Assembly: GCA_963731585.1 (NCBI GenBank)
Contig: CAVSWC010000005.1
Location: 124,001 to 188,000, forward strand
DNA length: 64,000 nucleotides
Origin: CANKHA01 sp963731585
GTDB lineage: Bacteria > Pseudomonadota > Alphaproteobacteria > Rhizobiales > Xanthobacteraceae
Reading direction: 5' to 3'
The first letter of the stretch is position 1, and every line of letters starts with the position of its first letter. The notes under the pieces were generated by a model that saw only the letters and a program-made list of their open reading frames with translations, did not search any database and was not told the DNA's origin. Made by a program: the position numbers and the translations under genes. Positions 1 through 9,719 of the stretch are shown here, piece after piece.

Positions 1-227
1 ATGAAGCCTGCGACAATGCTCAAGAGAAACGCAAACAGGGACCAATACCAAAACTCGGACCGACGCGCCCGGCCGCTGAAGCCCACGTAGTTCCGAAAAC
101 ATGATTGGATTGCCTCTACAAAGTTCATGTTCCCCTCTATCGTCTGCCACCGCCGACGCTACCACGTGCGCGGGGAAAGATAAGAGCGAGAACAAGGCGC
201 CCACAGGATAGACGACTTCCCGCTCTC

Positions 228-1064
228 TCAATCCCTCAGCAATTCGTTGATGCTGGTCTTGGAGCGGGTCCTCTCATCCACGCGCTTGACGATGACGGCG
301 CAGTAAAGTCCCGGCGCGTTGTCCTTGCCTGGGAGCGTGCCGGGCACCACGACCGAATAGGCCGGCACCTCGCCCTGCAACACCTGTCCGCTCTGGCGAT
401 CGACGATCTTGGTGGAAGCGCCGATGAAGACGCCCATCGACAGCACCGAGCCGGTGCGCACGATCACGCCTTCAGCCACTTCGGAGCGCGCACCGACAAA
501 GCAATTGTCCTCGATGATCACCGGTCCGGCCTGCAACGGCTCGAGCACGCCGCCGATGCCGGCGCCGCCGGAGATGTGGCAGTTCTTGCCGATCTGTGCG
601 CAGGAGCCGACGGTCGCCCAGGTATCGATCATCGTGCCGGAATCCACATAAGCGCCGAGATTGACGAATGACGGCATCAGCACGACGTTGGGCGCGATGA
701 AGGCCGAGCGGCGCACGATCGAGCCCGGGACGGCACGAAAGCCGGCGGCGCGAAACTTCTCCGCGCTCCAGCCGGCGAATTTCGAGGGCACCTTGTCCCA
801 CCAGACCGCGCCGCCGGGCCCGCCGGCCATAACCTCCATGTCGTTGAGCCGGAACGACAGCAGCACGGCCTTCTTCAGCCACTGATGGACGCGCCAGGAG
901 CTGTCCGCCTGCTTCTCGGCAACGCGCGCCTCGCCGCGGTCGAGCAGGTCAAGCGCGGCCTCCACGGCATCGCGGATTTCGCCTTTGGTCGCGGGGCCAA
1001 CGCCGTCGCGCTGCTCGAATGCGTCATCGATGATCTTGGCTAGCCCGGACTGCGACATGCTCAC
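228..1064 (-). CDS. dapD: 2,3,4,5-tetrahydropyridine-2,6-dicarboxylate N-succinyltransferase
   Basis: DapD transfers succinyl from succinyl-CoA to tetrahydrodipicolinate in the succinylase branch of lysine and meso-diaminopimelate synthesis in the cytoplasm. The 278-residue product is close to the usual family length of about 280. It has an N-terminal helical part followed by a left-handed beta-helix built of hexapeptide repeats, visible from about residue 110 to 230 (for example PNVVLMPSFVNLGAYVDSGT, then IGKNCHISGGAGIGGVLEP). The start ATG at 1064 gives MSMSQSGLAKIIDDAF, a typical DapD beginning. It lies at the end of a conserved minus-strand neighbourhood with argB, engB and yidC. Assignment is secure. 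Confidence 0.97.
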   Translation of the reverse strand: MSMSQSGLAKIIDDAFEQRDGVGPATKGEIRDAVEAALDLLDRGEARVAEKQADSSWRVHQWLKKAVLLSFRLNDMEVMAGGPGGAVWWDKVPSKFAGWSAEKFRAAGFRAVPGSIVRRSAFIAPNVVLMPSFVNLGAYVDSGTMIDTWATVGSCAQIGKNCHISGGAGIGGVLEPLQAGPVIIEDNCFVGARSEVAEGVIVRTGSVLSMGVFIGASTKIVDRQSGQVLQGEVPAYSVVVPGTLPGKDNAPGLYCAVIVKRVDERTRSKTSINELLRD

Positions 1065-1199
1065 TTTTCCTTTAGTGCAGGGACTTGTTTGTGTCGCGCG
1101 GCGGCGGCGGGCTTGTCAATGGCGGCAGCCTTTAGGCCAATAGCCGGGGCTGTGCCGAAGGAATATGATGGCACGCCGGGTCAACAGAGGGGGCGTGAC

Positions 1200-1707
1200 A
1201 TGATCCTTGGAATGTCGATCCAGACTTTCACTCTGGTACACACCGCCATCAGCCTGATCGCTATCTTGACCGGCCTGATCGTTATGGTCGGAATGCTGAC
1301 CGGCAAGCGGATGCCAGAATGGACTGGCGTATTTCTGCTGACGACCGTGTTGACCAGCGTGACCGGCTTCATGTTCCCCGTTCCGATCTCGCTTCTGCTT
1401 CCGTCTCAGATCACCGGCATCGTTGCTCTGGCCGTTCTGTTGCCGACGCTGGCTGCTATCTACGTTTTCAAGCTCTCCGGCCCCTGGCGTTTGGTCTACA
1501 TCATTGGCGCCGTGATCTCGCTTTACCTGAACGTGTTTGTGCTGGTCGCGCAGGCTTTTTTCAAAGTGCCCGCTCATCAACGCCCTGGCGCCGACGCAAG
1601 CCGAGCCTCCCTTCGCGATCGCGCAAGGGTTGGTGTTGATCCTTTTTGTCGTGCTGGGGATCGTCGCGGCGATGAAGTTCCGTCCGGCAGCCGCCTTGAG
1701 CGCATGA
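1200..1707 (+). CDS. Small multi-pass membrane protein of unknown function, frameshifted
   Basis: The translated product is hydrophobic with four predicted membrane segments (roughly residues 8-28, 38-58, 66-86 and 98-120) and a fifth after the frameshift. I do not recognise a named family. The ATG at 1200 follows a GAGGGGG ribosome-binding site. The frame is broken within a CCC run at 1569-1571: removing one C makes the protein continue as PLINALAPTQAEPPFAIAQG and then a last membrane helix, ending at the TGA at 1705. Without the correction a basic, non-membrane tail runs to 1721. The insertion is probably a sequence error. The gene stands alone, divergent from dapD. Confidence 0.6.
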
Positions 1708-1717
1708 GGCTGCGCCG

Positions 1718-2416
1718 TTAACGGCAGCAATTGGCTTGCAGAAAGCCGGTCAAGTCGTCGGTGACATAATCGACGTGGTCGTCGTCCCGGCCTTCGAACT
1801 CCCAGTCTTCGCGCAGGACTTCGCGCGTGCCTTCCGGAATCACCAGCACGGTGGTCATGCCGAGGGAATGCGGCGTTGCGAGATTGCGCGCGAGGTCCTC
1901 GAACATCGCCGTTTTGTTCGGATCGACGCCGTGGTGGACGAGGAAGCGCTCGTAGGTCTTTGGCGAGGGCTTTGGCTCCAGCTCCGCCGCCTCGATGTCG
2001 AAGACGTCCTCGAAATGTTCGTCAATGGCGAGGCGCCGCATCACGGCGTCAGCATGTTTGCGCGTGCCATTGGTGAGGATGAGCTTACGGCCCGGCAGCT
2101 TCTCAATGGCGGCGCCGAGCTGCGGATTGGGCTGCAGCGGCGAGTGGTCGATCTCATGCACGAAATCGAGGAAATCGTCCGGCTGCAGGCCGTGCTCCAG
2201 CATCAATCCGCGCAGAGTCGTGCCATAGCGCCGGTAATAATCCTTCTGCAGCCGGAAAGCGTCATCCTTCGGCAGTTTCAGCAAACGCTCGATATAGAGG
2301 CGGATGCGCTCGTCCACCTGCTGCCAGAGGTTGAGATGATGCGGGTAGAGCGTGTTGTCGAGATCGAAAACCCAGGTCTCAACCTGATCGAAACCGCGCT
2401 GTACGGTATTCTTCAT
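1718..2416 (-). CDS. HAD-superfamily hydrolase, pyrimidine 5'-nucleotidase type
   Basis: A 232-residue haloacid dehalogenase-like phosphatase. Motif I is DLDNT with Asp18 and Asp20, motif II is the LTNGT stretch near residue 115, Lys comes in the EPKPSP region near 150, and motif IV is the MFEDLARNL stretch near 170. The layout matches the pyrimidine 5'-nucleotidase/SDT1-like group, which dephosphorylates nucleoside monophosphates; the true substrate is not known. Its ATG overlaps the stop of the upstream DUF1036 gene by four bases (ATGA), so the two are probably co-transcribed and translationally coupled. The HAD gene before dapD is a recurring alphaproteobacterial arrangement. Confidence 0.85.
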   Translation of the reverse strand: MKNTVQRGFDQVETWVFDLDNTLYPHHLNLWQQVDERIRLYIERLLKLPKDDAFRLQKDYYRRYGTTLRGLMLEHGLQPDDFLDFVHEIDHSPLQPNPQLGAAIEKLPGRKLILTNGTRKHADAVMRRLAIDEHFEDVFDIEAAELEPKPSPKTYERFLVHHGVDPNKTAMFEDLARNLATPHSLGMTTVLVIPEGTREVLREDWEFEGRDDDHVDYVTDDLTGFLQANCCR

Positions 2417-3418
2417 GGTTCCTTGAAGCGCAGCGTCGTCGCGCCCCGTGCGGCAAGCTCGACACTGGCGAAGCCTGCGGTGCTAAGGCCGCGCGCATTG
2501 CATTCCTTATGGTCGCTGACCTCGAAGGAGGTTTCGCGCGTGCACAGCATCGTGCGCCCGCCCCAGGTAAGCGGCTTGCCGCTGCGCTTGACCAATTGGC
2601 CGTCGGCGTCGACTGCCTCGGCATAGCTATAGACCCGGCGCGCGCGCGCCAGCACCTCCGGGCGCGTGCATTTGCCCGGCTCGACGCGAAACCAGCCGCG
2701 CGTTACGATCGTATCCCGGTCTTCGTTGGCCACCGCCGCCATGACGATGTTGCTGGTTTCGTTGCACCAGACAAAGCCGGTGCCGTCCGGCCGCTGCGCC
2801 GCCTCAAGCAGCACGTCGAAAAATGTCGGGCCATTCGCCGCCTCGGGCGGCAGATTGCCGTCCTTCAGGAAAGCGGCGAGCGCTGCGTCGGTCTTGCGCC
2901 CTTTCAGTCCGTCGATCGGATTGGCGTCATAGCCGTTGATCGTCAGCAGCCGCTGCACGGCGGCGAGCCGCGCCTGTTCGTCGTTATAATCCGCCTCCTC
3001 GGCAAGATAGACGGTCCATCCGGTCTCGCTCGGATAGGGCTTCACCTCGGTGAAGCGCGCCAATTGCTGGCCCGGGCGCGAGCAGCCGCGCCCGCGCTGA
3101 CGGCACGATGAAATGCTGCTTGCCGACGCACAGTTCGACATGACCCGTCAGCGCCGACGGTGAACTTCCATAGGCGGGGAGCGCGCGGGCATGAACATAG
3201 AAATGGTCGGCATTGACGGCACCTTCGATGGTGACGCGGCACTGGCCGGGGTCGACGCGATACCAGCCGCGTGTCACCAGCGCGCCGGACTCCTGCAGGC
3301 CGACGGCGGCTTCCACCACATAGCTCATGCGGTTGCAGATCTGGAAATCGGCGCGCGCCGGAAGGCACAGCGCAATGAGAGCGGCGGCGATGGCGAGCAA
3401 GGTGAGTGGCTTCTTCAC
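2413..3418 (-). CDS. Exported DUF1036 protein with a peptidoglycan-binding-like centre, frameshifted
   Basis: A GTG start at 3418 overlaps the stop of the upstream DUF1194 gene and gives a signal peptide (KKPLTLLAIAAALIALCLPARA). Two DUF1036 units are visible, the first around ICNRMSYVVEAAV and the second around WCNETSNIVMAAV; each is followed by a near-identical TRGWYRV/TRGWFRV segment and a Cys. Between them lies an AVQRLLTINGYDANPIDG segment resembling the peptidoglycan-binding type 1 fold. The frame is broken at about 3102: removing one inserted base joins HFIV to RQRGRGCSRPGQQLARFTEV, as expected for DUF1036. Function is unknown; a cell-envelope role is inferred. Probably a sequence error, since both halves are well preserved. 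Confidence 0.7.
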
Positions 3419-4178
3419 GGCGTCCCGGCCAGGACCGCGCCCCATTGTTTCATCAGCGGGCCGGTCTTCGTTGGCCGCGATCTCAAGGATCAATTTTTTC
3501 ACCACGGCGTCGGCGAAATTTTCGTAATTAGCCGCTGGGATCATGAAAGCGCCCGGCCCGCCGATCACGTGGTTGTAGTAATAGCGGTCGAGGAAGGGGT
3601 CGAGCGACAGGATCGGCAAGCCGTTGATGCTGATGCCGCTGCGCACCGCGTCGTCGCGCGCATGGGTAATCGAGCGGCCGCTGGTATTGGCGCCGTCGCC
3701 GGAGATGTCAATGGTGCGGCGCGGCCGACATGAACCGACTTTGTGAGAACAGCATTATCGACTGATCGATGGCGCCGCTGATCGAGGTTCCGCCGCCGAA
3801 TAACTCACGCTGCGAACGGGCAATGGCATCGGCGAAAGCCTTCGCCGAAGCGGCATCCTTGAGCAGCGTCCAGGGCACCACCTGCACATGCATGAACGGC
3901 CCGGTCCACTGCATCATGGTGACGGCGATGGCTTGTTCGCCACCCGACATGATCGCCTTGATCACCTGCGGATTGCGGAAGGCTGCGGCATAGCCCTGCT
4001 TCTGCAACTCGAAGCGCGTATCATTGACGCTGCCTGACGCGTCCACCGCCAAAACGAGTTGCAGGTCGACATTGGTCTGCGCTCGCGCCTGCAATCCGCC
4101 GCCCAGCAGCAGGATGAGCAGCAGAGCAGAGGCAAAAATGCGCAGGGGCACGCAAGCCGTATTCACATGACAACCCAT
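3415..4178 (-). CDS. Exported DUF1194 von Willebrand factor A-like protein, copy 2, frameshifted
   Basis: This is a paralogue of the adjacent upstream gene and nearly the same length (764 nt against 765). A signal peptide (FASALLLILLLGGGLQARAQ) is followed by a VWA-type fold whose metal-site motif DASGSVN is canonical DxSxS. Two +1 frameshifts interrupt it, near 3720 (removal of one C restores SARRTIDISGDG) and near 3465 (restoring GPLMKQWGAVLAGTP and a stop at 3415, which matches the end of the paralogue). The ATG at 4178 was chosen because earlier starts would overlap the neighbouring gene. DUF1194 proteins have no established function; divalent-metal-dependent protein binding in the periplasm is an inference from the VWA fold. 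Confidence 0.7.
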
Positions 4179-4246
4179 CGAACATCGCCGCCAAACAGGC
4201 GCGCAGCTTAGCAGAGACCGATTGCGGTGGAAGGGGCGTTGCGGCT

Positions 4247-5011
4247 TTAGCGATTGCGCGCCAGCACGGCGCCCCAAGGGCCGGCCGGCGGCGGATTGGC
4301 GGCGATCTCCAGGATCAGTTTTTTGACGATAGCCTCGGCGAAGTTTTCGTAATTCGCAGCCGGGATCATGAAAGCGCCGGGACCGCCGATGACGTAATTG
4401 TAATAATACTGATCCAGCCTCGGTTCCCAGGCGATGATGGGCAAACCGTTGATGCCGACTCCGGCGCGCACCGCTTCGTCGCGCGTGGGGGTAATGGGAC
4501 GGCCGGTATTGTCAAAACCGTCTCCCGAAATATCGATCGTGCGACGTTGCGAGGTGTAGGGACTTTGCGACAAGAGGGTTACGCCATATTCGATGGCGCC
4601 GCTGATCGAGGTGCCGCTACCGCCGAACAGCTCGCGCTCGGAGTGAGCGATGGCATCTGCGAAAGCGTGCGCCGAAGCGGTATCCTTCAGCATCATCCAG
4701 GGCACCACTTGCACCTGGGTGAAGGGACCGTTCCACTGGAACATGGTGACCGCGATGGATTGCTCCGCCCCCGACATGATCGCTTTGATGACTTGGGGAT
4801 TGCGGAACGCCGCCGCGTACCCCCGTTTCTGCAATTCGAAACGCTGTTCATTGACACTGGAGGTAGCGTCGATCGCAAGCACCAGCTGCAGATCGACGAG
4901 GTTGTCGGTTGCCAGCGCAGGGCCGAGCAGGGGGATGGCCAAAAGAAAAGCCAGGAACCGCATCATGCCGCGCCGCAACCGGCAGAGGAGGGCTCTGGTC
5001 GTTGTGAGCAT
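4247..5011 (-). CDS. Exported DUF1194 von Willebrand factor A-like protein, copy 1
   Basis: A 254-residue protein with a signal peptide (MMRFLAFLLAIPLLGPALA within the first 35 residues; the ATG at 5011 may be 15 codons early) and a complete DUF1194/VWA-like domain. The metal-site motif here reads DATSSVN, so the central Ser of the canonical DxSxS is Thr. The RRTIDISGDG and GPGAFMIPAANYENFA segments are shared with copy 2. The pair clearly arose by tandem duplication; with the DUF1036 gene and the HAD gene it forms a four-gene minus-strand set. Role unknown. Confidence 0.82.
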   Translation of the reverse strand: MLTTTRALLCRLRRGMMRFLAFLLAIPLLGPALATDNLVDLQLVLAIDATSSVNEQRFELQKRGYAAAFRNPQVIKAIMSGAEQSIAVTMFQWNGPFTQVQVVPWMMLKDTASAHAFADAIAHSERELFGGSGTSISGAIEYGVTLLSQSPYTSQRRTIDISGDGFDNTGRPITPTRDEAVRAGVGINGLPIIAWEPRLDQYYYNYVIGGPGAFMIPAANYENFAEAIVKKLILEIAANPPPAGPWGAVLARNR

Positions 5012-5178
5012 GGCGGGTATGTAATGTCTCCGACCTCTGGCTGTGCGGCGTTTATAGCGTGAATGCTGCGCCGGGACAGCCTGGCTTTAAGCCTTGAACA
5101 AAAACTAGCGGGGTGCGTTTACCCCGCCGCCGGTATCGGGCAAGGTGTCCGCAGCGGCATGCGAAGCAGGGCCAAAGT

Positions 5179-5688
5179 ATGGCAGGATCGTCGGTTAAAG
5201 TTCGATGCGCGGCTTTCATCACCGCGGCCTTGACGGCAATCCTTGTCCTGGCGGTTCCCGCCCAGACGCAAGGCTCGGGACCTTTCAGCAACATGGCTGG
5301 CAACTGGGCCGGCGGCGGCAGCTTCACAATCGGGAACAATGCGAAGGAATCGATTCGTTGCCGGGCGCAGTACCGGGTTGGAAGCACCGGCGCGACGGTT
5401 AACCTTGAGCTCCGTTGTGCCAGCGACAGCTACAAATTCGAGCTGCAAGGCAACGTGCGCTATCAGAACGGCGAAGTGCTGGGCGATTGGAGCGAAAGAA
5501 CGCGCGGCACGGCGGGCCGGGTGGCGGGCTCGATCAAAGGCGACCAGGTCAACGTCCGCATCGAAGGGCAAACCTTCTCTGCGCTGCTATTTCTGACCAC
5601 GCGCGGCGACAAACAGTCGATCTCGATTACAGCTCCGGTCGGAAGAGAAATGTCGGAAGCCAGCATCACTCTCAATCGTCGCGGCTAA
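5179..5688 (+). CDS. Small secreted protein of unknown function
   Basis: From the ATG at 5179 (preceded by AAGCAGGG) the product has 169 residues with a clear signal peptide ending near AVPAQTQG. The mature part is rich in beta-strand-like alternation, includes the segment NMAGNWAGGGSFTIGNN and one pair of cysteines about 17 residues apart (IRCRAQ and LRCASD) that could form a disulfide. I recall similar short exported proteins in Bradyrhizobium but know no function. It is convergent with the MMPL gene, whose stop codon overlaps its last bases. Confidence 0.65.
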   Translation: MAGSSVKVRCAAFITAALTAILVLAVPAQTQGSGPFSNMAGNWAGGGSFTIGNNAKESIRCRAQYRVGSTGATVNLELRCASDSYKFELQGNVRYQNGEVLGDWSERTRGTAGRVAGSIKGDQVNVRIEGQTFSALLFLTTRGDKQSISITAPVGREMSEASITLNRRG

Positions 5689-8002
5689 GCCGCACGCCGC
5701 CGCCATCGGCGGGCGAGCGCGCTGAGGAACATCACCGTCGGCCGCAGGATCAGCAGATCCGCCGCCAGCGCCGCCAGCATCGCGAAGGCGCTCAACCAGC
5801 CAAACAGGCGGAGCGACGGCAGATCGGAAAATGCCGTCACCGCCAGGCCGCAGGCCAGCACCACGGAGGTCAGGATCAGCGCCGGGCCGACCAGCACGGT
5901 CGCCCGTTCCACGCCCACGGCCGGATCGTCTTCGGGCCTGGATTCCAGCCGCAGCCGGTTGAGGAAATGGATCGTCGCGCTCAGGCCGAGACCGAATGAG
6001 ACCGTCAGCGCCACGACGCTGGCAAATTGCAGGCCTTCGCCGAGCGCCCATAGCAACGTGCCGGCCAATACGACCGGAAAGATCCCCGGCAGGATGCTGG
6101 CGAACATCACCACGACCGAGCGGAAGGCCAGTCCGATGAATACCGCCACGAAAATGATCTCGACGGTCAGCCCTCTGTTCAACTTGCCGATCATGTCGGC
6201 GCTGTTGCGCGCGGCAATGGCCGAGAGGCCGGTCACCGATAGGCGGTAACCGGCATGCCTGGCACGGACGTCGTCCAGCGCCTGATCGAGTTGATCGATG
6301 ACCGGCAGGAGCTGGCTTGCGTCGATATCGGGAATGCGTCCCGATACGACGACGGCGTCCTGCTCGGCGGCAATGAAACGTCCGCTCAGATGCTCCGGAA
6401 GAAGCTCGACGTATTGCTTGAGCGTGCCGATATCCGACTTGCCCGCTTTCTCGGCGAGCCAGCGCCGTAGTGATTCCAGCGACCAGACATTGCCGACGCC
6501 GGCCTGTTTTTCCACAACCGCATGCACGTCGGCGATGGTCGAAAGCGTTTCCGGCTCATAGAGCGCTGCGCCTTTCGGGAACTCGATCAGCACGTCGACC
6601 GGATTGGCGCCGGTGAGCTTGGCGTCGAGCCGGCCGCTTGCCGCAACCGCCTGCTGTTTGTCCGGCACCTGGTCGGCGAGGCGATAGCGCGGCTCGAGGT
6701 TGGCGTAGATCAGCGTCAGACCAACGACAATCAGGAGGCTGATCAGGCTGTAGAGCGCGGGGCGGCTCACCATCCGCAGCGGCGATCCAGCCGCAGAAAC
6801 GGCGCAGCCAGGTCACGCCGGTGTCCGCGCCCTGGATTTCGGCGGCGAAGGTCTGCTCATTGCGAATCAGCAGAACGCCGAGCAGCGGCATCAGCGTGAG
6901 CACCGCGACGAGGGCGATGATCGTCGCAATCAGGCCGGCTTCGCCGAAGGTGCGGATCAGGTCGGAACTGGAAAACTGCAGCGCGATGAAGGAGAGGCCG
7001 GCGGTCGCGTGCGTCAGCACGCAGGCCGGACCGACGACCAGGATGGCGTTGCGAATGGCCTCGAACTTGTTCTCGCCCGCGATCAGCCGGTCGCGCACCG
7101 CGAAGGTGAGCTGCATGCTGTCGGAAAAGCTTATCACCATGATCAGCGGCGTCATGACGTTGAGGAACATGTTGAGCCGGAAATCGAGCCAGCCCAGAAA
7201 GCCGAGCGACAGCAGAATGGCGAGGAGCGGGGGCGCCGCCGCCATCACCATGAATGCGATGCGCCGGAAGAAGAAAATGGCAATCACGCAGCCGGCGAGG
7301 AAGCCGATGGCGTTATAGATCAGCCGGTCGCGCTCCACGGCGTTGCGGATTTCGAGCTGCATCACCGGCACGCCGGAAAGCTGGGCATTGAGGCCGGTTC
7401 CGGCGAGATCATTGTCCACCGTCTCGCGGATTTCGCCGACAACGTCGCGCAGGCCCTTGCTTTGCACCAAGGGCGGGTCGAGCGCGAGCACAATGAGGGC
7501 CAGCTCGCCGTCCTCGGATAGCAGCTTGCCGCGGATGATCTCGTTCGCTTTGATCCGCTCGATCAGCTGGTCATAGACCGCGCCTTCCGGCAGCTCCGGG
7601 GGAAAAAGCGGAGCGGGAAGCTTTCCGCCTTCCGGCGGCTCGCGAGCCGAGAACAGCGAGATGATTCCTTTGACGCCATCGATCAGCTGCACGTCGGTGA
7701 CGACATCGCGCAACTTCTCAAGCGACGGGCGCGCGAGCAGCGTCTTGCCCTCCACCACGATGAGCACGTCGTATTCGCTGGACGGGAAGCGGCGCGAGAC
7801 TTCTTCGTATTGCTTGAATTCCGGCGGTGTCCGACCGGAACAGCTGGCTGAGCGAATTGTCGACCTTCAGGCGAGTAACGCCCACGGACGCCGCGGCGCA
7901 CAACACAACCACCATGACGGCGATAGCGATCGGGTAGCGCAGCGCAATAAGGCCAATGCGCTCAAGGCCGAGCGCGATGTTATGGGGCCTCGCTGCTCCC
8001 AC
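5685..8002 (-). CDS. MMPL/RND-superfamily exporter, two frameshifts
   Basis: When two +1 frameshifts (about 7830 and about 6780) are repaired, the reading frames join into one protein of about 772 residues from a GTG at 8002. It has an N-terminal membrane helix, a large periplasmic loop, a first sterol-sensing-like bundle of helices (residues about 250-400), a second helix and periplasmic loop, and a final helix bundle, which is the duplicated layout of MMPL-type RND transporters. At the first break, removing one C gives SDTAEFKQYEE; at the second, removing one G gives IAAAMVSRPALYSL. Substrate is unknown. HpnN-type hopanoid transport is possible, but no hopanoid genes are nearby. Confidence 0.75.
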
Positions 8003-8079
8003 TCCCGCCGCGGCGGAATTTTCTGTGCTGGACCCAAACAGGAGGCTTTCTCCCGAGCGCTCCGCGGAGAATCACCGCG

Positions 8080-8970
8080 CTACCGATGAATGAGAGTACC
8101 CGCGCCATGGTCGGTGAACAGCTCTAACAACACCGCGTGCGGAACCTGGCCGTCGAGAATAACGACGCCCTCCACGCCTTGTTCCAGAGCCTCGATGCAG
8201 GTTTCGACCTTTGGAATCATGCCGCCGGAAATCGTGCCGTCGGCGATCAAGCGCCGTGCATCATCCACCGACAAATCGGTTATCAGCGATTTCGACTTGT
8301 CGAGCACGCCGGGCACATCCGTGAGCAAAAGAAGGCGCTTGGCCTTCAACGCCCCCGCGATATGGCCGGCAAAGGTGTCGGCATTGACGTTGAATGTCTC
8401 GCCCTGCGCCGATGCGGCAATCGGCGCCAGCACGGGAATCAGCTCGCGGCCAAGGATCTGGTTGAGCACTGTCATGTCGACCTTGTCCGGTTCGCCGACA
8501 AAGCCGAGATCGACGGCCGCCTCGCGTTTAGTCGCCGGGTTGACGACATGGCGGCTCGCCTTGCGCGCGATCACCATGTTGCCGTCCTTGCCGCTAAGCC
8601 CGATTGCCTTGCCGCCGGCATTGTTGATGAAGCTGACGATCTGCTTGTTGATCGCGCCAGCCAGCACCATCTCCACGATTTCCATCGTGGCCGCGTCGGT
8701 CACCCTTAGGCCCCCGATGAATTCCGACTTGATGCCGAGTCGCTTCAGCATGATCTCGATTTGCGGGCCGCCGCCATGCACCACCACCGGATTGACGGCA
8801 GTCTGCTCCAGCAGCACCACGTCGCGGGCGAAATTTCGCGCGGTCTCTTCCTGGCCCATGGCGTGGCCGCCGTATTTGATGACGACGATCTCTTCGTCGT
8901 AGCGCTGCATATGCGGCAGCGCTTCCGACAAGATGCGGGCCTGGTCGTGCGGGCTCAGTGTCGTCGTCAT
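8080..8970 (-). CDS. argB: Acetylglutamate kinase
   Basis: ArgB phosphorylates N-acetylglutamate, the second step of arginine synthesis. The 296-residue protein has the amino-acid-kinase fold signatures: VIKYGGHAM near residue 28 (the lysine binds ATP phosphates), VVHGGGPQI near 63, and the nucleotide-binding region LLLTDVPGVLD near 215. The C-terminal DGQVPHAVLLELFTDHGAGT segment is typical. argD and argF lie 18 kb away in this window, so the arginine genes are split. The start at 8970 gives MTTTLSPHDQARILSEALP, as in other alphaproteobacteria. Confidence 0.97.
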   Translation of the reverse strand: MTTTLSPHDQARILSEALPHMQRYDEEIVVIKYGGHAMGQEETARNFARDVVLLEQTAVNPVVVHGGGPQIEIMLKRLGIKSEFIGGLRVTDAATMEIVEMVLAGAINKQIVSFINNAGGKAIGLSGKDGNMVIARKASRHVVNPATKREAAVDLGFVGEPDKVDMTVLNQILGRELIPVLAPIAASAQGETFNVNADTFAGHIAGALKAKRLLLLTDVPGVLDKSKSLITDLSVDDARRLIADGTISGGMIPKVETCIEALEQGVEGVVILDGQVPHAVLLELFTDHGAGTLIHR

Positions 8971-9036
8971 GGCAATACTCTCGCGGCGCTCTTCTTTAGC
9001 GGCAGGGAAGCCCGGGCGAAAGGGGCAGCGCGCCTT

Positions 9037-9687
9037 TCAGCTTGCTGATCGCTCCGCCATCAGCCGCACAATGGCGGCGCGCAGCTCGGGGATGCCGGCG
9101 CCGGTATGGGCGGACGTGGCAAGCACCTCGGGAAAAGCCGCGGCGCGCTTGACCAGCGCGGCCTTGATATCGGTCAGGCGGCTTTCGAGTTCCTTTGGCG
9201 TCACCTGATCGGCCTTGGTGAGCACGATCTGGTGGCTGACAGCCGCGGCCCCGAGGGTGTCGAACACCTCGCTGTCGGTGTCCTTCAGGCCATGGCGGGC
9301 ATCGATCAGCACATAGACGCGGGCAAGGTTGCTGCGGCCGCGCAGGTATTCGTGAATGAGGCTGGTCCAGGCGACCACCTTGGCCTTCGGCACGGCGGCA
9401 TAGCCATAGCCGGGCATGTCGACGAGCGTGAGATTGTGCTCGCCGGGGAAGAAAATGAGTTCCTGGGTGCGGCCGGGAGTATTTGAGGTTCGCGCCAGTG
9501 CCTTGCGGCCGGTAAGCGCGTTGACCAGGCTCGACTTGCCGACATTCGAGCGGCCGGCGAAGGCGATCTCCATGCCCGCCATGGGGGGAAAACAGTCGAC
9601 CGAGGCGCAGGCGCGGGAAAACTCCCACTGCCCGGCAAACAGCCGCCGGCCAGTTTCGATTTCCTTGGCGGAGAAGTCGCTGGTCAT
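9037..9687 (-). CDS. engB: Ribosome biogenesis GTP-binding protein EngB/YihA
   Basis: A 216-residue TRAFAC-class GTPase. The P-loop is AGRSNVGKSS near residue 45, the switch II G3 motif is DMPGYG near 90, and the G4 motif is TKAD near 160 followed by SAHTG (G5). EngB is essential in many bacteria and is needed for assembly of the large ribosomal subunit. It lies between yidC and argB in an order common to alphaproteobacteria. Confidence 0.95.
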   Translation of the reverse strand: MTSDFSAKEIETGRRLFAGQWEFSRACASVDCFPPMAGMEIAFAGRSNVGKSSLVNALTGRKALARTSNTPGRTQELIFFPGEHNLTLVDMPGYGYAAVPKAKVVAWTSLIHEYLRGRSNLARVYVLIDARHGLKDTDSEVFDTLGAAAVSHQIVLTKADQVTPKELESRLTDIKAALVKRAAAFPEVLATSAHTGAGIPELRAAIVRLMAERSAS

Positions 9688-9719
9688 GGCAGCCGTCCCG
9701 GCGCTGCGGCGTGGGCGTG

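Noticed and set aside
1..227. A coding start at position 1
   Set aside because: The frame from the first ATG stops after about 29 codons and shows no conserved features; the stretch is taken as intergenic downstream of dapD.
5685..8002. Calling the MMPL gene hpnN
   Set aside because: The layout fits RND/MMPL exporters in general, but no hopanoid biosynthesis genes are near and the sequence did not recall HpnN specifically.
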